Shown: positions 7,857 to 17,967, numbered from the stretch's first letter. The stretch is DNA of 64,000 nt from Leclercia adecarboxylata (GCF_006874705.1 NZ_CP035382.1:1240001-1304000); one strand, 5' to 3'. Numbers and translations are program-made. The notes: a model not told the origin generated them from the letters alone.

Positions 7857-8753
7857 TTACTTCTGGGTAAACAGCTTCTGGATCTCGCGCAGACACCAGG
7901 ATTTGGCTTCGCCCATGCTGTCACGTCGCCACGCCATTATGATATCCACTTCACTGGTGTACTCCGGGCTGACGACCCGCAGCCGTCCTTCGGCAATATC
8001 TTTTTCCACAAAGGGATACGGCATGGTGGCCACGCCCAGCCCGGCCAGCAGCGCCTGACGCTTATCTTCCAGGGTACTGACGGTGAGACGCGGCTGTTTA
8101 TCGAGCAGCTGGACAGTTAATACCGGGCGCTCGCGGGCAGTATCCGCCACCGCCACGCCGCGGTACTTCACGCGGGTCACTTCGGAGAGCGGCTCCGGCT
8201 CCTGGTGGATCGGATGATCCGGTGCTGCGACGTAGACGTTCAACACTTTATAGAGCTTGCGGGAGTTGATTTCGGACGAAGAGCGGAAGTGCATGTCCGG
8301 GGCGATGACGATATCGGCCCGTCCCTGCTCCAGACGCTCCCACGCCCCGGCGAGTACCTCGGTGATAATCGACAGCTGGGTATTGGCTTTATCCGCCAGG
8401 CGATCCACCAGCGGGTAGAGCGCAGTGGTGGGCACCAGGGCCTCGGTGACAAGCGTCAGGTGCGTTTCCCAGCCGCGGGCCAGGGCTTCGGCATCGGTGG
8501 TCAGTTTATCCGCCGCTTCCAGCAGTACGCGACCGCGCTCCAGCAGCATTCGCCCGACGTTGGTGAATTTTGTTCGGTGACCGGAGCGGTCAAACAGCAC
8601 CACATCCAGCTCTTCTTCCAGCTTCTGCATGGTATAGCTCAGGGCAGATGGCACGCGCCCCAGTTCATCCGCTGCTGCGGCGAAGCTACCGCGTCGATCG
8701 ATCGCGTCCATCACCCGCAGTGCTTCAAGGGTCAATGCTCTCTCTTTAGCCAT
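7857..8753 (-). CDS. yhaJ: LysR-family regulator YhaJ
   Basis: LysR-type transcription factor, 298 residues, almost identical to E. coli YhaJ. The N-terminal helix-turn-helix lies at about residues 8-66 (RRGSFAAAADELGRVPSALS) and the periplasmic-binding-like effector domain at about 90-290. In E. coli it activates yqjF in response to dinitrotoluene breakdown products, and in pathogenic strains affects virulence genes. It is divergent from yhaK across a 105-base gap. Confidence 0.95.
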   Translation of the reverse strand: MAKERALTLEALRVMDAIDRRGSFAAAADELGRVPSALSYTMQKLEEELDVVLFDRSGHRTKFTNVGRMLLERGRVLLEAADKLTTDAEALARGWETHLTLVTEALVPTTALYPLVDRLADKANTQLSIITEVLAGAWERLEQGRADIVIAPDMHFRSSSEINSRKLYKVLNVYVAAPDHPIHQEPEPLSEVTRVKYRGVAVADTARERPVLTVQLLDKQPRLTVSTLEDKRQALLAGLGVATMPYPFVEKDIAEGRLRVVSPEYTSEVDIIMAWRRDSMGEAKSWCLREIQKLFTQK

Positions 8754-8858
8754 GGCGTTCTCATTCAGTAAATTTGAACATACCGGGCAGAATATCTGGC
8801 TAACAATGCAGCGTCCATACCTTTACCATTGTTTTAGTGTAAAGAGAGGTCAAGTTTT

Positions 8859-9560
8859 ATGATTACGACAAGAACAGCCAAACAGTGCGGACAAGCCGAT
8901 TTCGGTTGGCTGCAGGCCCGCTACACCTTTTCCTTTGGACACTACTTTGACCCGAAGCTGCTGGGCTATGCCTCTTTGCGCGTACTGAATCAGGAGGTAC
9001 TCGCACCCGGGGCCTCGTTCCAGCCGCGTACCTATCCAAAAGTGGATATCCTGAACCTGATTCTTGAAGGCGAAGCAGAGTATCGCGACAGCGAGGGCAA
9101 CCATGTCCAGGCGAAAGCCGGTGAAGCATTGCTGATAGCCACTCAGCCAGGCATTAGCTATAGCGAGCACAACCTCAGCAAAGATAAGACGCTGACGCGG
9201 ATGCAGCTGTGGCTGGATGCCTGCCCGGAGCGTGAAAACCCGCCGCTCCAGAAGATCGATCTGCTGGAAGGGAAGCAGCAGCTGCTGGCCTCGCCCGACG
9301 GCAGCGCAGGCAGCCTGCAGTTACGCCAGCAGGTGTGGGTGCATCATATCGAGCTGAATAAAGGGGAGCGCCTGAGCTTCCAGCTGCACGGCCCGCGCGC
9401 CTATCTGCAGTCCATTCATGGCACGGTTCATGCGTTAACGCCAGCCGAAGAGCGGGAAGCGCTGACCTGCGGAGATGGGGCGTTTATCCGCGACGAGGCG
9501 AATATCACCCTGGTGGCCGATACGCCCCTGCGGGCGCTGCTGATTGATTTGCCGGTGTAA
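8859..9560 (+). CDS. yhaK: Pirin-family bicupin YhaK
   Basis: Cytoplasmic bicupin of the pirin family, 233 residues as in E. coli. The first cupin (about residues 30-130) contains the FQPRTYPKVDILNLILEGE stretch; the second cupin contains HHIELNKGERLSFQLHGP. The E. coli protein is reported as sensitive to reactive oxygen and its expression responds to nitrosative stress; no clear enzymatic role is known. Divergent from yhaJ, which may control it, and convergent with cyuA. Confidence 0.94.
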   Translation: MITTRTAKQCGQADFGWLQARYTFSFGHYFDPKLLGYASLRVLNQEVLAPGASFQPRTYPKVDILNLILEGEAEYRDSEGNHVQAKAGEALLIATQPGISYSEHNLSKDKTLTRMQLWLDACPERENPPLQKIDLLEGKQQLLASPDGSAGSLQLRQQVWVHHIELNKGERLSFQLHGPRAYLQSIHGTVHALTPAEEREALTCGDGAFIRDEANITLVADTPLRALLIDLPV

Positions 9561-9564
9561 GACG

Positions 9565-9592
9565 GCCCCTCGCTCCGCAAGGAGAGAGGGGC
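9565..9592. terminator. Bidirectional hairpin between yhaK and cyuA
   Basis: GCCCCTC-G-CTCC-GCAA-GGAG-A-GAGGGGC is a long stem between convergent genes. The T-tracts are weak on both sides (ATTATTTC on plus, GTC on minus), so efficiency is uncertain. Confidence 0.55.
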
Positions 9593-9598
9593 ATTATT

Positions 9599-10903
9599 TC
9601 AGGACACCTTTTGCGCCATTATTTCGATAATCTGCTGGTCGGTCGCCTGCATTGAGCGGCATGCCAGTGAGCAGAGATTGGCGATAGACTGTTCGACATC
9701 ATGCGCCACAATCCCTTCGTTGCCGGTAACAGCAGAGTCATCGAGCGCCATCATCACCGACTTCCAGGCGCAGCTTACGCTGGTCGAGACCTTCATCGCA
9801 CAGCTGTTAGACGCACCATCACAGATCATCCCGCTGACATCACCAATCATACTGCTTATCGCCATCGCGATAGCGTTATAACGGCCATCCAGTAGCCATG
9901 CCATACCTGCCGCTGCCCCCATGGCTGCCGTGGTTGCCGCACACAGTGCCGACAGCCGAGGAAGCTGATAGTGGATATAAATCGCCGACAGGTGCGAAAG
10001 CATCAGCGCCCGCGCCAGTTTTTCGTCATCAGCCTGAACATGCTCAGCGACCACCACTACCGGCATGGTGGCAGTAATCCCCTGATTACCCGATCCGGAA
10101 TTGCTCATGGCGGGCAGCGTCGCACCGCCCATGCGGGCATCCGACGCGGCACTGGTGCGGATCACAATTTCCGAGCCAAGATCCCGGGCAAAAAAACCGG
10201 TCGCCTGCTGTTTATGCAAGGTCGCGCCGATATGTAACCCCCATTTGCCGGATAATCCTTCCCGGGATAACGCATCGTTCAGACGCGCCGCCTGCAGAAT
10301 AAAACGGATCGCCGGGAACGGCACATGCTCAATAAACTCGAGGATCTGCGACAGCGTGGCGCGCGAAAGCATCGCCAGCGGATCGTCGGTACACCCCTGC
10401 GGTTGCTCATCGAGCCTGAAACAGGTTTTACCCTGACAATCAATCTGCACAACCCGGGTATGACCGCCTGCAATGGTGACGCTTGCCGATTTATCCCCGG
10501 CATAAACACGTGCACGGGAATAGAGGATCTCGTCACAGGGATCCTGCAACTTCACCTGCACCTTTCCAGCCTTAAGTAACGCTTTCGCTCGGGCGACGGC
10601 CTCTGCGGAGGCATCTTTTAACACCTCCAGCCCGCCCTGGGCATTGCCACCGATAGCCCCCAGCGCGGCAGCAATCGGTAGCCCCACCATTCCGGTGCCT
10701 GGCACCGTCACACCCAGTCCATTTTTCATTAAATTCGGTGAAACCCACGCTTCTATTTGTGTAATTTCACCACTCAACTGCTTAGCCGCTATAGCACAGG
10801 CCAGCGCCAGCGAAACAGGCTCCGTACATCCCAGCGCAGGTTTTACCTCTTCCTGCACCGCGTGAATAAACAGGTTCCACAAAGGATTCATTTGCTCAGA
10901 CAT
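9599..10903 (-). CDS. cyuA: L-cysteine desulfidase CyuA
   Basis: Iron-sulfur L-cysteine desulfidase (formerly YhaM) that breaks cysteine into pyruvate, ammonia and sulfide, mainly under anaerobic conditions. It has 434 residues from the ATG at 10903, against 436 in E. coli. ALGCTEP near the N-terminus, [16 protein letters not shown] in the middle and [14 protein letters not shown] near the C-terminus are family hallmarks that include likely cluster cysteines. An alternative ATG at 10918 adds five residues; both have purine-rich sites upstream, and the family N-terminus fits 10903 better. It follows cyuP by only a few bases, so the two form an operon. Confidence 0.93.
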   Translation of the reverse strand: MSEQMNPLWNLFIHAVQEEVKPALGCTEPVSLALACAIAAKQLSGEITQIEAWVSPNLMKNGLGVTVPGTGMVGLPIAAALGAIGGNAQGGLEVLKDASAEAVARAKALLKAGKVQVKLQDPCDEILYSRARVYAGDKSASVTIAGGHTRVVQIDCQGKTCFRLDEQPQGCTDDPLAMLSRATLSQILEFIEHVPFPAIRFILQAARLNDALSREGLSGKWGLHIGATLHKQQATGFFARDLGSEIVIRTSAASDARMGGATLPAMSNSGSGNQGITATMPVVVVAEHVQADDEKLARALMLSHLSAIYIHYQLPRLSALCAATTAAMGAAAGMAWLLDGRYNAIAMAISSMIGDVSGMICDGASNSCAMKVSTSVSCAWKSVMMALDDSAVTGNEGIVAHDVEQSIANLCSLACRSMQATDQQIIEIMAQKVS

Positions 10904-10924
10904 CGTTACGACCTTCATTGCGCC

Positions 10925-12256
10925 TCACGAAAATGCGAGGAAAGGAGAAACACAAAGCAGCAGCCCGGTAATGATAATGATCACCAGCGACACGCCTTTG
11001 TATTTGTGCAGCGCAGGGACCTTGTAGACCAGCCACGCCGGAATTAAGCAGCCCACCATGCCGAAAATGGGGCTGCAGATAGAGGTGAAGCTCAGCACCG
11101 GCGCGTTTAATACGATGGCGCTCCAGGCAAGCAGAATGGCGAAGAGCATAATGCCGCGCTGTACGGTACGTTCATTGATTTTTTCCGCTGGCAATTTGCG
11201 ACGCAGGATGTTCATGACGATGCCCTGAGTGGCTTCACGAAAGCCGAGATAGACACCAAAGAATGCCGTCATGACTGCGAAGATATTCAGCACCACGCTG
11301 ACGATTTTGACCCAACCCGCGCCGTCACCGCTGATAAACTGCGCGGCAATCGCCAGGGCAGAGATATTTTGCTCATAGGCCTTAACCGCTTCGTCATGCC
11401 CCATCGCAAGGGTAAAAGAAACCGCGTAGAAAAAGACGGTCACAAACAGAATGCCAAACGCGATATTCATCGCCCGCAGGGCTTTATGCCGCGCCACTTC
11501 AATCGATTTCGAACGTGAGCGGTAGGAGATCACCATCGGGCTGAGCGTCTGAATAAACAGAATGGAGGTTAAGGTAAAGGGCAGTGTAATAATGGCGTTT
11601 TTAATCAACAGCCCCACCGGCGGTAACGTCCCGACGTTATACAGATGCCACATGCCGATCATCGATAATCCTAACGCAGCCACCACCAGCAATTTGGTAA
11701 GCACCATCAGGCTGGAAACTTTAAACAAGAGCTTTTCGCCGCGCGAGGAGATTGCCACCAGAATACAGATCAGAAACAAACCATAGAGCGGGTTCTCTGA
11801 CAGCAGGCCGTTGGTCACGCCGAAGGTATGCAGATAGGATGCACTGTCATTGGTGATCGCCGTGGAGTAAACGAACATCCAGATAACCAGCATCACGAAA
11901 TAGAGCGCTCCTAATAAGATGCCCCAGTTTTTGCCTAAATAGCCGCTAATCACGCTCGGGTAGTCTTTGCACTCCGGTGATTCCGCCAGGGTGTTAATAA
12001 ATAACCGCTGAAACAGGTACATGGCCGGATAACCGATAATCGAGGACAGCAGAAAAACCCACAGTCCCATCAGGCCAACCTGCACCGGGAGAAAAACAAT
12101 GCCCGCGCCAATGGCCATCCCGATACTCATGATGACCCAACCGGTATCGGTACTGTCGAATTTAATCGCTTCCTGCCATTCACTTTCACTCATTCCTGCC
12201 CGTCTTGCCGCCGGGGAGTCGTTCACAATCACGCTGCTGTTTGTCGCCGTATCCAT
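10925..12256 (-). CDS. cyuP: L-cysteine/serine transporter CyuP (DlsT/YhaO)
   Basis: Inner-membrane amino acid permease of the HAAAP (hydroxy/aromatic amino acid permease) family, 443 residues with about eleven hydrophobic segments, nearly identical to E. coli YhaO/CyuP. It is reported to import cysteine (also described as a D/L-serine transporter) and feed CyuA. The conserved FDSTDTGWVIMSIGMAIGAG begins the first membrane segment near residue 29. In E. coli the pair is controlled by the Lrp-like CyuR encoded elsewhere. Confidence 0.94.
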   Translation of the reverse strand: MDTATNSSVIVNDSPAARRAGMSESEWQEAIKFDSTDTGWVIMSIGMAIGAGIVFLPVQVGLMGLWVFLLSSIIGYPAMYLFQRLFINTLAESPECKDYPSVISGYLGKNWGILLGALYFVMLVIWMFVYSTAITNDSASYLHTFGVTNGLLSENPLYGLFLICILVAISSRGEKLLFKVSSLMVLTKLLVVAALGLSMIGMWHLYNVGTLPPVGLLIKNAIITLPFTLTSILFIQTLSPMVISYRSRSKSIEVARHKALRAMNIAFGILFVTVFFYAVSFTLAMGHDEAVKAYEQNISALAIAAQFISGDGAGWVKIVSVVLNIFAVMTAFFGVYLGFREATQGIVMNILRRKLPAEKINERTVQRGIMLFAILLAWSAIVLNAPVLSFTSICSPIFGMVGCLIPAWLVYKVPALHKYKGVSLVIIIITGLLLCVSPFLAFS

Positions 12257-12442
12257 TAGGCTCTCGCTTATTTTGTAGGGTAGACAGTTATTTTTATGGG
12301 TATCTGCTCATCAGCGATAATGATTCAGAGAGGTGCAGGTGTTTGTTATTTGAATGGAAAAATCATACCGGGAGAGGAAGAGAAAAAAGTCACAACATTA
12401 ATGTGGATTTTGCCGATTCAGAGAAAAAAATACTCTTTATAA

Positions 12443-12469
12443 AATGAGAAGAGAGGCTATTTTCTCATT
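12443..12469. repeat. Inverted repeat upstream of cyuP
   Basis: AATGAGAA and TTCTCATT arms (8 bp) flank an 11-base loop inside the 284-base gap 12257-12540 that separates cyuP from the next gene. The gap otherwise shows only the terminator at 12493. It could be an operator for cyuP (Lrp-type regulators favour such A/T-rich repeats) or a minor hairpin. Confidence 0.3.
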
Positions 12470-12492
12470 GTGATGCACTTCAAGAAATAAAA

Positions 12493-12513
12493 AACCCGCG
12501 ACAGGCGCGGGTT
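12493..12513 (-). terminator. Terminator of the Spy/CpxP-like gene
   Basis: On the minus strand AACCCGCG-CCTGT-CGCGGGTT is followed by TTTTATTTC, about 28 bases after the stop codon at 12541. Confidence 0.8.
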
Positions 12514-12540
12514 GATGCTCTCCTGTCAGGGGCGAGTCGC

Positions 12541-12951
12541 TTATTGGGTCATCGCCTGAGCGATTTGCGAGCGGACCTCGGCGCGCTGTTCAGGAGTCAG
12601 CACCTGGCTCACATCGAAGTAATATTTCACGCGGTAGTAACGCGCCTGCTCTTCAATACGGCTGAACGCCGCCAGCTGATCTTTGACCGCTTTTTCATCC
12701 CACTTGCCTGACTGGATGACGTTAATCAGAGTGCCATTTTTCACGTTGTCGGTTGAGATCTTAGCGACGTTATCTTCCAGCTGCTGGTGCAGAGCCTTGA
12801 TTTTCGTGGTCTGCTCACTGCTGAGTTTCAGCTGCTGTACGATCGGATCCTGCGTCGGCGCGGGCGCGGTGGCGACCTCTGCCGCCTGCGCCACACCCAT
12901 CACGCCCGTCAGGGCTGCCGTCATCAGCGCGATGCGGAAAATCTTTTTCAT
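12541..12951 (-). CDS. Small periplasmic Spy/CpxP-like (LTxxQ) protein
   Basis: Secreted 136-residue protein not recognised as any named E. coli K-12 gene. The N-terminus (MKKIFRIALMTAALTGVMG, then VAQA) is a classic signal peptide cleaved after about residue 23. Two LTxxQ-like segments, LSSEQTTKIKALHQQLE (about 43-59) and LTPEQRAEVRSQIAQ (about 118-132), are separated by helical charged sequence, the arrangement seen in Spy, CpxP and ZraP. A periplasmic chaperone or stress sensor role is inferred from this alone. It has its own terminator and lies between cyuP and rnpB. The ATG at 12951 has AGGATTGTGAG upstream. Confidence 0.75.
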   Translation of the reverse strand: MKKIFRIALMTAALTGVMGVAQAAEVATAPAPTQDPIVQQLKLSSEQTTKIKALHQQLEDNVAKISTDNVKNGTLINVIQSGKWDEKAVKDQLAAFSRIEEQARYYRVKYYFDVSQVLTPEQRAEVRSQIAQAMTQ

Positions 12952-13075
12952 CTCACAATCCTTAATTATCTGTCAGGGAAGAACCCCGGGAGTATTTTTC
13001 AATTACGGATGTCGATCTGTGATGAAGTATATAAACAATTTTGTATGTAAGAACCGGCAGAGAATGCAGAAAGCA

Positions 13076-13098
13076 AAAACCCGCCGAAGCGGGTTTTT
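13076..13098 (-). terminator. Terminator of rnpB
   Basis: AAACCCGC-TTCG-GCGGGTTT on the minus strand followed by TTGC; it sits about ten bases past the mature 3' end of RNase P RNA, as in E. coli. It is nearly symmetrical and could also act on the plus strand. Confidence 0.85.
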
Positions 13099-13107
13099 GT
13101 TTGAAAA

Positions 13108-13485
<378 letters not shown>

Positions 13486-13492
13486 GGCGCGC

Positions 13493-13521
13493 AGTATAGA
13501 GGGTTTGCGCCCCGCTGTCAC
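13493..13521 (-). promoter_or_regulatory. rnpB promoter
   Basis: Minus-strand GTGACA (13516-13521), 17-base spacer, TATACT (13493-13498), with the first base of M1 RNA eight bases further on at 13485. The -35 box overlaps the garK stop codon (TGA at 13518-13520). Confidence 0.8.
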
Positions 13522-14663
13522 CCTTCGGTGAGCATCCCGACCCGCAGGGTGGCGGCAATATTGCGCGAAGCGCGATAAATATTGTCAAACGCGCCGCGGA
13601 ATGCCTCTTCGAGAGTGCTGATGCTGGTCAGGACGCTGAACACCGCGTCGATACCGTACTGGTGCACAATGCCGACATCGCTGGTCAGGCTGCCGGCAAT
13701 ACCGATCACCGGCTTATGATACTTGCTGGCGACGCGCGCCACGCCTACCGGCACTTTGCCGTGAATGCTTTGACTGTCCAGACGACCTTCACCCGTCACC
13801 ACCCAGGTGCAGTCATGAATATGCTCTTCGAGATTCAACGCCTGGGTGACGATTTCGATGCCGCTCTTCAGCTCCGCACCGAGGAACGCCATCAGCGCAG
13901 CGCCCATGCCGCCAGCCGCACCCGCGCCAGGGACATTTTTGACATCAATACGCAGTGCGGTATGTATCACATCAGCGTAGTGAGAAAGATTGTTATCGAG
14001 CTCCAGGATAGTGGCTTCCGTGGCCCCTTTCTGCGGGCCAAAGATGCGGGATGCGCCCTGCTCGCCGATCAGCGGATTGCTCACATCACAGGCCACCCGG
14101 ATCGCGCAGGTTTTCAGGCGCGGATCGAGCGTCGAAATATCAATATTGTTCAGCGCCATCAGGCTGCCGCCGCCGTGGCCGATATCGGTGCCGTTGGCGT
14201 CAGTCAGTTTTGCACCCAGCGCCTGCACCATTCCGGCGCCGCCGTCGTTGGTGGCACTGCCGCCAATCCCGATAATAATATTGCGCGCACCTTTATCGAG
14301 TGCGGCGAGGATCAGCTCGCCCGTGCCGCGGGAGGTGGTAATCAACGGGTTGCGCTGGGCCGGAGGAACCAGAGCCAGTCCGCTTGCCGCTGCCATCTCA
14401 ATAAACGCCGTCACGCCATCGCCGGAGATCCCCCAGCAGGCGTTAACGCTTTCGCCCAGTGGTCCCGTCACAACCGCGTGCTGCATCGTGCCGTTGGTGG
14501 CGGCAATCATCGCTTCAACCGTTCCTTCCCCGCCATCCGCCACGGGAACCGAAACATACTCTGCATCGGGAAAGATCTCCCGAAAGCCTTTTTCTATCGC
14601 CCGCGCTACCTCGGTGGCAGACAGGCTTTCTTTGTAAGAGTCAGGGGCGATTACGATTTTCAT
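13518..14663 (-). CDS. garK: Glycerate 2-kinase GarK
   Basis: Phosphorylates D-glycerate to 2-phosphoglycerate, the last step feeding galactarate/glucarate carbon into glycolysis. The 381 residues equal E. coli GarK. It begins with the family motif MKIVIAPDSYKESLSA; glycine-rich GIGGSATNDGGAGM (about residues 133-146) and PGAGAAGGMGAAL (about 245-257) are kinase hallmarks. Last gene of the garP-garL-garR-garK transcription unit; its stop overlaps the rnpB promoter. Cytoplasmic. Confidence 0.96.
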   Translation of the reverse strand: MKIVIAPDSYKESLSATEVARAIEKGFREIFPDAEYVSVPVADGGEGTVEAMIAATNGTMQHAVVTGPLGESVNACWGISGDGVTAFIEMAAASGLALVPPAQRNPLITTSRGTGELILAALDKGARNIIIGIGGSATNDGGAGMVQALGAKLTDANGTDIGHGGGSLMALNNIDISTLDPRLKTCAIRVACDVSNPLIGEQGASRIFGPQKGATEATILELDNNLSHYADVIHTALRIDVKNVPGAGAAGGMGAALMAFLGAELKSGIEIVTQALNLEEHIHDCTWVVTGEGRLDSQSIHGKVPVGVARVASKYHKPVIGIAGSLTSDVGIVHQYGIDAVFSVLTSISTLEEAFRGAFDNIYRASRNIAATLRVGMLTEG

Positions 14664-14723
14664 AGTTATAGCCTGTTACCGCTTAAGGCAAAAATAGCGG
14701 GCGCGTTCCCGCGCCCGTCTTTG

Positions 14724-15614
14724 TTAGCGAGAGACTTCCACTTTCGCCAGTTTTTCGTAATAGCAGGCAATGGCGCTGTGGTCAGCAGTCCCCAGCCCGT
14801 CGGCACGCAGGGCCTGCATCATCTCCATCACCGCCGCGGTCAGCGGCAGCTGGGCACCCACGCCGTGGGAGGTGTCCAGGGCGTTGGCCAGATCCTTGAT
14901 GTGCAGATCGATACGGAAGCCAGGCTTGAAGTTACGATCCATCACCATCGGTGCTTTAGCATCCAGCACGGTGCTGCCCGCCAGGCCGCCGCGGATCGCC
15001 TGATACACCAGATCCGGGTTAACGCCCGCTTTGGTCGCCAGGGTCAGGGCTTCGGACATCGCCGCGATGTTCAGGGCCACAATCACCTGGTTTGCCAGCT
15101 TGGTGACGTTACCTGCACCAATCTCACCGGTGTGCACCACGGAGCCGGCCATCGCTTTCAGCAGATCGTAATATTTGTCGAAAATCGCCTTGTCGCCGCC
15201 CACCATTACAGAGAGGGTGCCGTCGATGGCTTTTGGCTCGCCGCCGCTCACCGGCGCATCCAGCATGTCGATGCCTTTCGCTTTCAGCGCTTCGCTGATT
15301 TCACGGCTGGCCAGCGGTGCAATGGAGCTCATGTCGATCAGCACGGTGCCCGGTTTGGCCCCTTCAATAATGCCGCCTTCGCCCAGCGCCACCTCTTTCA
15401 CGTGTGGGGAGTTTGGCAGCATGGTGATGATCACATCGCACTGCTCAGCAATCGCCTTTGCCGTGGTAGCGGTCTCTGCGCCTGCGGCAATCACTTCGGC
15501 AATGGCTTCCGGGTTACGGTCAGCAACCACCAGTGAGTAACCTGCTTTGATGAGGTTTTTACTCATTGGTTTACCCATGATACCCAGGCCAATAAAACCA
15601 ACTTTCAGTGTCAT
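14724..15614 (-). CDS. garR: Tartronate semialdehyde reductase GarR
   Basis: NADH-dependent 2-hydroxy-3-oxopropionate reductase that converts tartronate semialdehyde to D-glycerate. 296 residues (E. coli 294). An N-terminal Rossmann fold carries GFIGLGIMGKPMSKNL (residues 6-21); the substrate motif DAPVSGGEPKA lies near 119-129 and the catalytic lysine is about Lys172 in GNVTKLANQ. It sits between garL and garK in the gar operon, in the order of the pathway. Confidence 0.96.
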   Translation of the reverse strand: MTLKVGFIGLGIMGKPMSKNLIKAGYSLVVADRNPEAIAEVIAAGAETATTAKAIAEQCDVIITMLPNSPHVKEVALGEGGIIEGAKPGTVLIDMSSIAPLASREISEALKAKGIDMLDAPVSGGEPKAIDGTLSVMVGGDKAIFDKYYDLLKAMAGSVVHTGEIGAGNVTKLANQVIVALNIAAMSEALTLATKAGVNPDLVYQAIRGGLAGSTVLDAKAPMVMDRNFKPGFRIDLHIKDLANALDTSHGVGAQLPLTAAVMEMMQALRADGLGTADHSAIACYYEKLAKVEVSR

Positions 15615-15645
15615 AATTGCGTCTCTCTTTATTCAGTGGTGGTGA

Positions 15646-16416
15646 TTATTTCTTGAAGGAATCCGCTAACTTCTGAGTCGCGGAGCGGAACACGCCGAGG
15701 TCGCTGCCAACGGCAACAAAAGTCGCGCCCCATTCCAGGTAACGGCGCGCATCGGCCTCGACCGGCGCCAGGATGCCGCACGGCTTATCGTGCGCTTTGG
15801 CGCGGGCAAAGATATGCTGAATGGCGCGCTGGACTTCCGGGTGATTCGCATTCCCCAGATGACCAAAGGCGGCCGCCAGGTCGCTTGGGCCGACGAAGAT
15901 GCCGTCGACGCCGTCAGTGGCGGCGATCGCATCGACGTTGTCCACGCCCTGCTGGCTCTCAATCTGCACCAGGATGGTGATGTTTTTGTTCGACTGGACG
16001 AAGTAGTCCGGCACGGTGCCAAACATATTGGCGCGATGGGAGACCGACACGCCGCGAATGCCTTCTGGCGGATAACGGGTGGACGCCACCGCCTGCACAG
16101 CCTCTTCGACGTTTTCCACAAACGGGATCAGGAAGTTGTAGAAGCCAATATCCAGCAGGCGTTTGATGATCACCGGCTCATTGGTCGGGACACGTACCAC
16201 CGGCGCACTGTGGCTGCCTTTCAGCGCCATCAGCTGCGGGATAAAGGTGGTGACGTCGTTCGGAGCATGTTCACCGTCGAGTACGAGCCAGTCAAAACCT
16301 GCCAGCCCCAGCACTTCGGTGCTGATTGGGCTTGCCAGCGCCGACCAGCAGCCGATCTGAATCTGATGTGCCGCGAGGGCCGCTTTAAATTTGTTCGGGA
16401 AAATATCGTTACTCAT
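15646..16416 (-). CDS. garL: 2-dehydro-3-deoxyglucarate aldolase GarL
   Basis: Class II (Mg-dependent) HpcH/HpaI-family aldolase that splits 5-keto-4-deoxy- or 2-keto-3-deoxy-glucarate to pyruvate and tartronate semialdehyde. 256 residues as in E. coli. The barrel shows [14 protein letters not shown] near residues 39-52, the metal-side Glu in [18 protein letters not shown] and the active-site [15 protein letters not shown]. Lies 15 bases before the garP stop region in the same operon. Confidence 0.96.
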   Translation of the reverse strand: MSNDIFPNKFKAALAAHQIQIGCWSALASPISTEVLGLAGFDWLVLDGEHAPNDVTTFIPQLMALKGSHSAPVVRVPTNEPVIIKRLLDIGFYNFLIPFVENVEEAVQAVASTRYPPEGIRGVSVSHRANMFGTVPDYFVQSNKNITILVQIESQQGVDNVDAIAATDGVDGIFVGPSDLAAAFGHLGNANHPEVQRAIQHIFARAKAHDKPCGILAPVEADARRYLEWGATFVAVGSDLGVFRSATQKLADSFKK

Positions 16417-16431
16417 CGCTTATACCTTTGC

Positions 16432-17766
16432 TTATTTCTGCAATTCCATACGTTTGATGTCACCCACTACGAACAGGTAGCAGAACATCGCCATCAGCGC
16501 GGAACAGCCTACGAATACCAGTGCCGCGTTGAACGAATGCAGTTCACTGACCAGATAGCCAATCACCAGCGGAGTGACAATTGACGCTACGTTGCCAAAG
16601 ACGTTAAACACACCACCACACAGCCCAACAATCTCTTTTGGTGCGGTATCGGAAATCACCGGCCAGCCCAGGGCACCAAACCCTTTACCGAAGAAGGCCA
16701 GCGCCATCAGGGCTACCACCAGCGCGGTGTTATTGGTGTAGTTGCACAGAATGATTGAGGAGGCCAGCAGCATGCCCAGCACAATCGGCAGCTTACGCGC
16801 CAGGGTAATCGACTTGCCTTTCTTAATCAGGTGATCCGAGAACACCCCGCCCAGCACGCCACCGGCAAAACCGCACAGCGCCGGAATGGAAGCCACCAGA
16901 CCCACCTTCAGAATCGACATCCCCTTCTCCTGCACCAGGTAAATCGGGAACCAGGTGAGAAAGAACCAGGTGATGGTGTTGATAAAGTATTGCCCGAAAA
17001 ACACGCCCAGCATCATGCGGTTGGACAATAACTGTTTGATGTAATGCAGCTTCGGACCGCTGGCCGCTTTGTCGCCCGGCTTTTTATGATCCATGTCGAC
17101 CACCGCGCCGCCGTCCTTAATGAACTTCAGCTCTTCCGCGGTCATGCGTGGGTGGTCGGTTGGGTTGTGGATAAACTTCACCCACATCCCGGTCAGGACA
17201 AAACCAATCACCCCCATCACGGTAAAGACATGTTCCCAGCCCCAGGCGAAGGTCAGCCAACCGAGCAAAGGGGAGAACAGCGCCAGCGAGAAATATTGTG
17301 CAGAGTTAAAGATGGCAGAGGCCGTACCGCGCTCTTTGGTCGGGAACCAGGCCGCCACGATACGGGCGTTGGCCGGGAAGGACGGCGCCTCGGAGAAGCC
17401 GAGCATAAAGCGCATAAAGAACATCGAGATGCCCGCCCATGCCAGCGGGAAGAAATCGACAAAGCCCTGCATAAAGGTGAACAGCGACCAGAAGAACAGG
17501 CTGTACGTATAAACCTTTTTCGAACCGAACTTATCCAGCAGCCAGCCGCCGGGGATCTGCATCAGCAGGTAGGCCCAGCCGAAGGCGGAGAAGATGTAGC
17601 CCATCGACACGGCGCTCAACTGGAGCTCTTTGGCGACTTCCGTACCGGCAATAGAGAGCGTGGCGCGGTCGGCGTAATTGACCGCGGTTACAATAAATAT
17701 AATGAGCAATATTAAATAGCGGGTTGGGGCACCCTTTTTTGTTTCAACGGTAGTATCCAGCAACAT
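16432..17766 (-). CDS. garP: Galactarate/glucarate MFS transporter GarP
   Basis: Inner-membrane MFS anion:proton symporter of the phthalate permease group that imports galactarate and glucarate. The ATG at 17766 gives 444 residues, as in E. coli, and has AGGAAAT upstream; an upstream ATG at 17784 would add six residues. Twelve hydrophobic segments with the signature GWLLDKFGSKKVYTYSLFFW after segment two. First gene of the garPLRK operon, divergent from garD. Confidence 0.95.
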   Translation of the reverse strand: MLLDTTVETKKGAPTRYLILLIIFIVTAVNYADRATLSIAGTEVAKELQLSAVSMGYIFSAFGWAYLLMQIPGGWLLDKFGSKKVYTYSLFFWSLFTFMQGFVDFFPLAWAGISMFFMRFMLGFSEAPSFPANARIVAAWFPTKERGTASAIFNSAQYFSLALFSPLLGWLTFAWGWEHVFTVMGVIGFVLTGMWVKFIHNPTDHPRMTAEELKFIKDGGAVVDMDHKKPGDKAASGPKLHYIKQLLSNRMMLGVFFGQYFINTITWFFLTWFPIYLVQEKGMSILKVGLVASIPALCGFAGGVLGGVFSDHLIKKGKSITLARKLPIVLGMLLASSIILCNYTNNTALVVALMALAFFGKGFGALGWPVISDTAPKEIVGLCGGVFNVFGNVASIVTPLVIGYLVSELHSFNAALVFVGCSALMAMFCYLFVVGDIKRMELQK

Positions 17767-17967
17767 TTTTATTTCCTCTGGCACATCAGCGAAATTATTT
17801 TTATTATTTTAAGAAAGAGGCATTCCTGATTATTTCAGTAATGGCAGGCAAATACGGATAATTAATCCGATACCATGAAATCGTTAATGAGTATAATCAA
17901 CCACCCCAGGACGCGCATTGTGTAACCGCTCAATTATATAAGGTCTTGTGAATATTATTTTGAGCAT

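Noticed and set aside
13662..15536. 624-codon open frame antisense to garK and garR
   Set aside because: It crosses two real genes on the opposite strand and shows only low-complexity His/Arg/Gly sequence.
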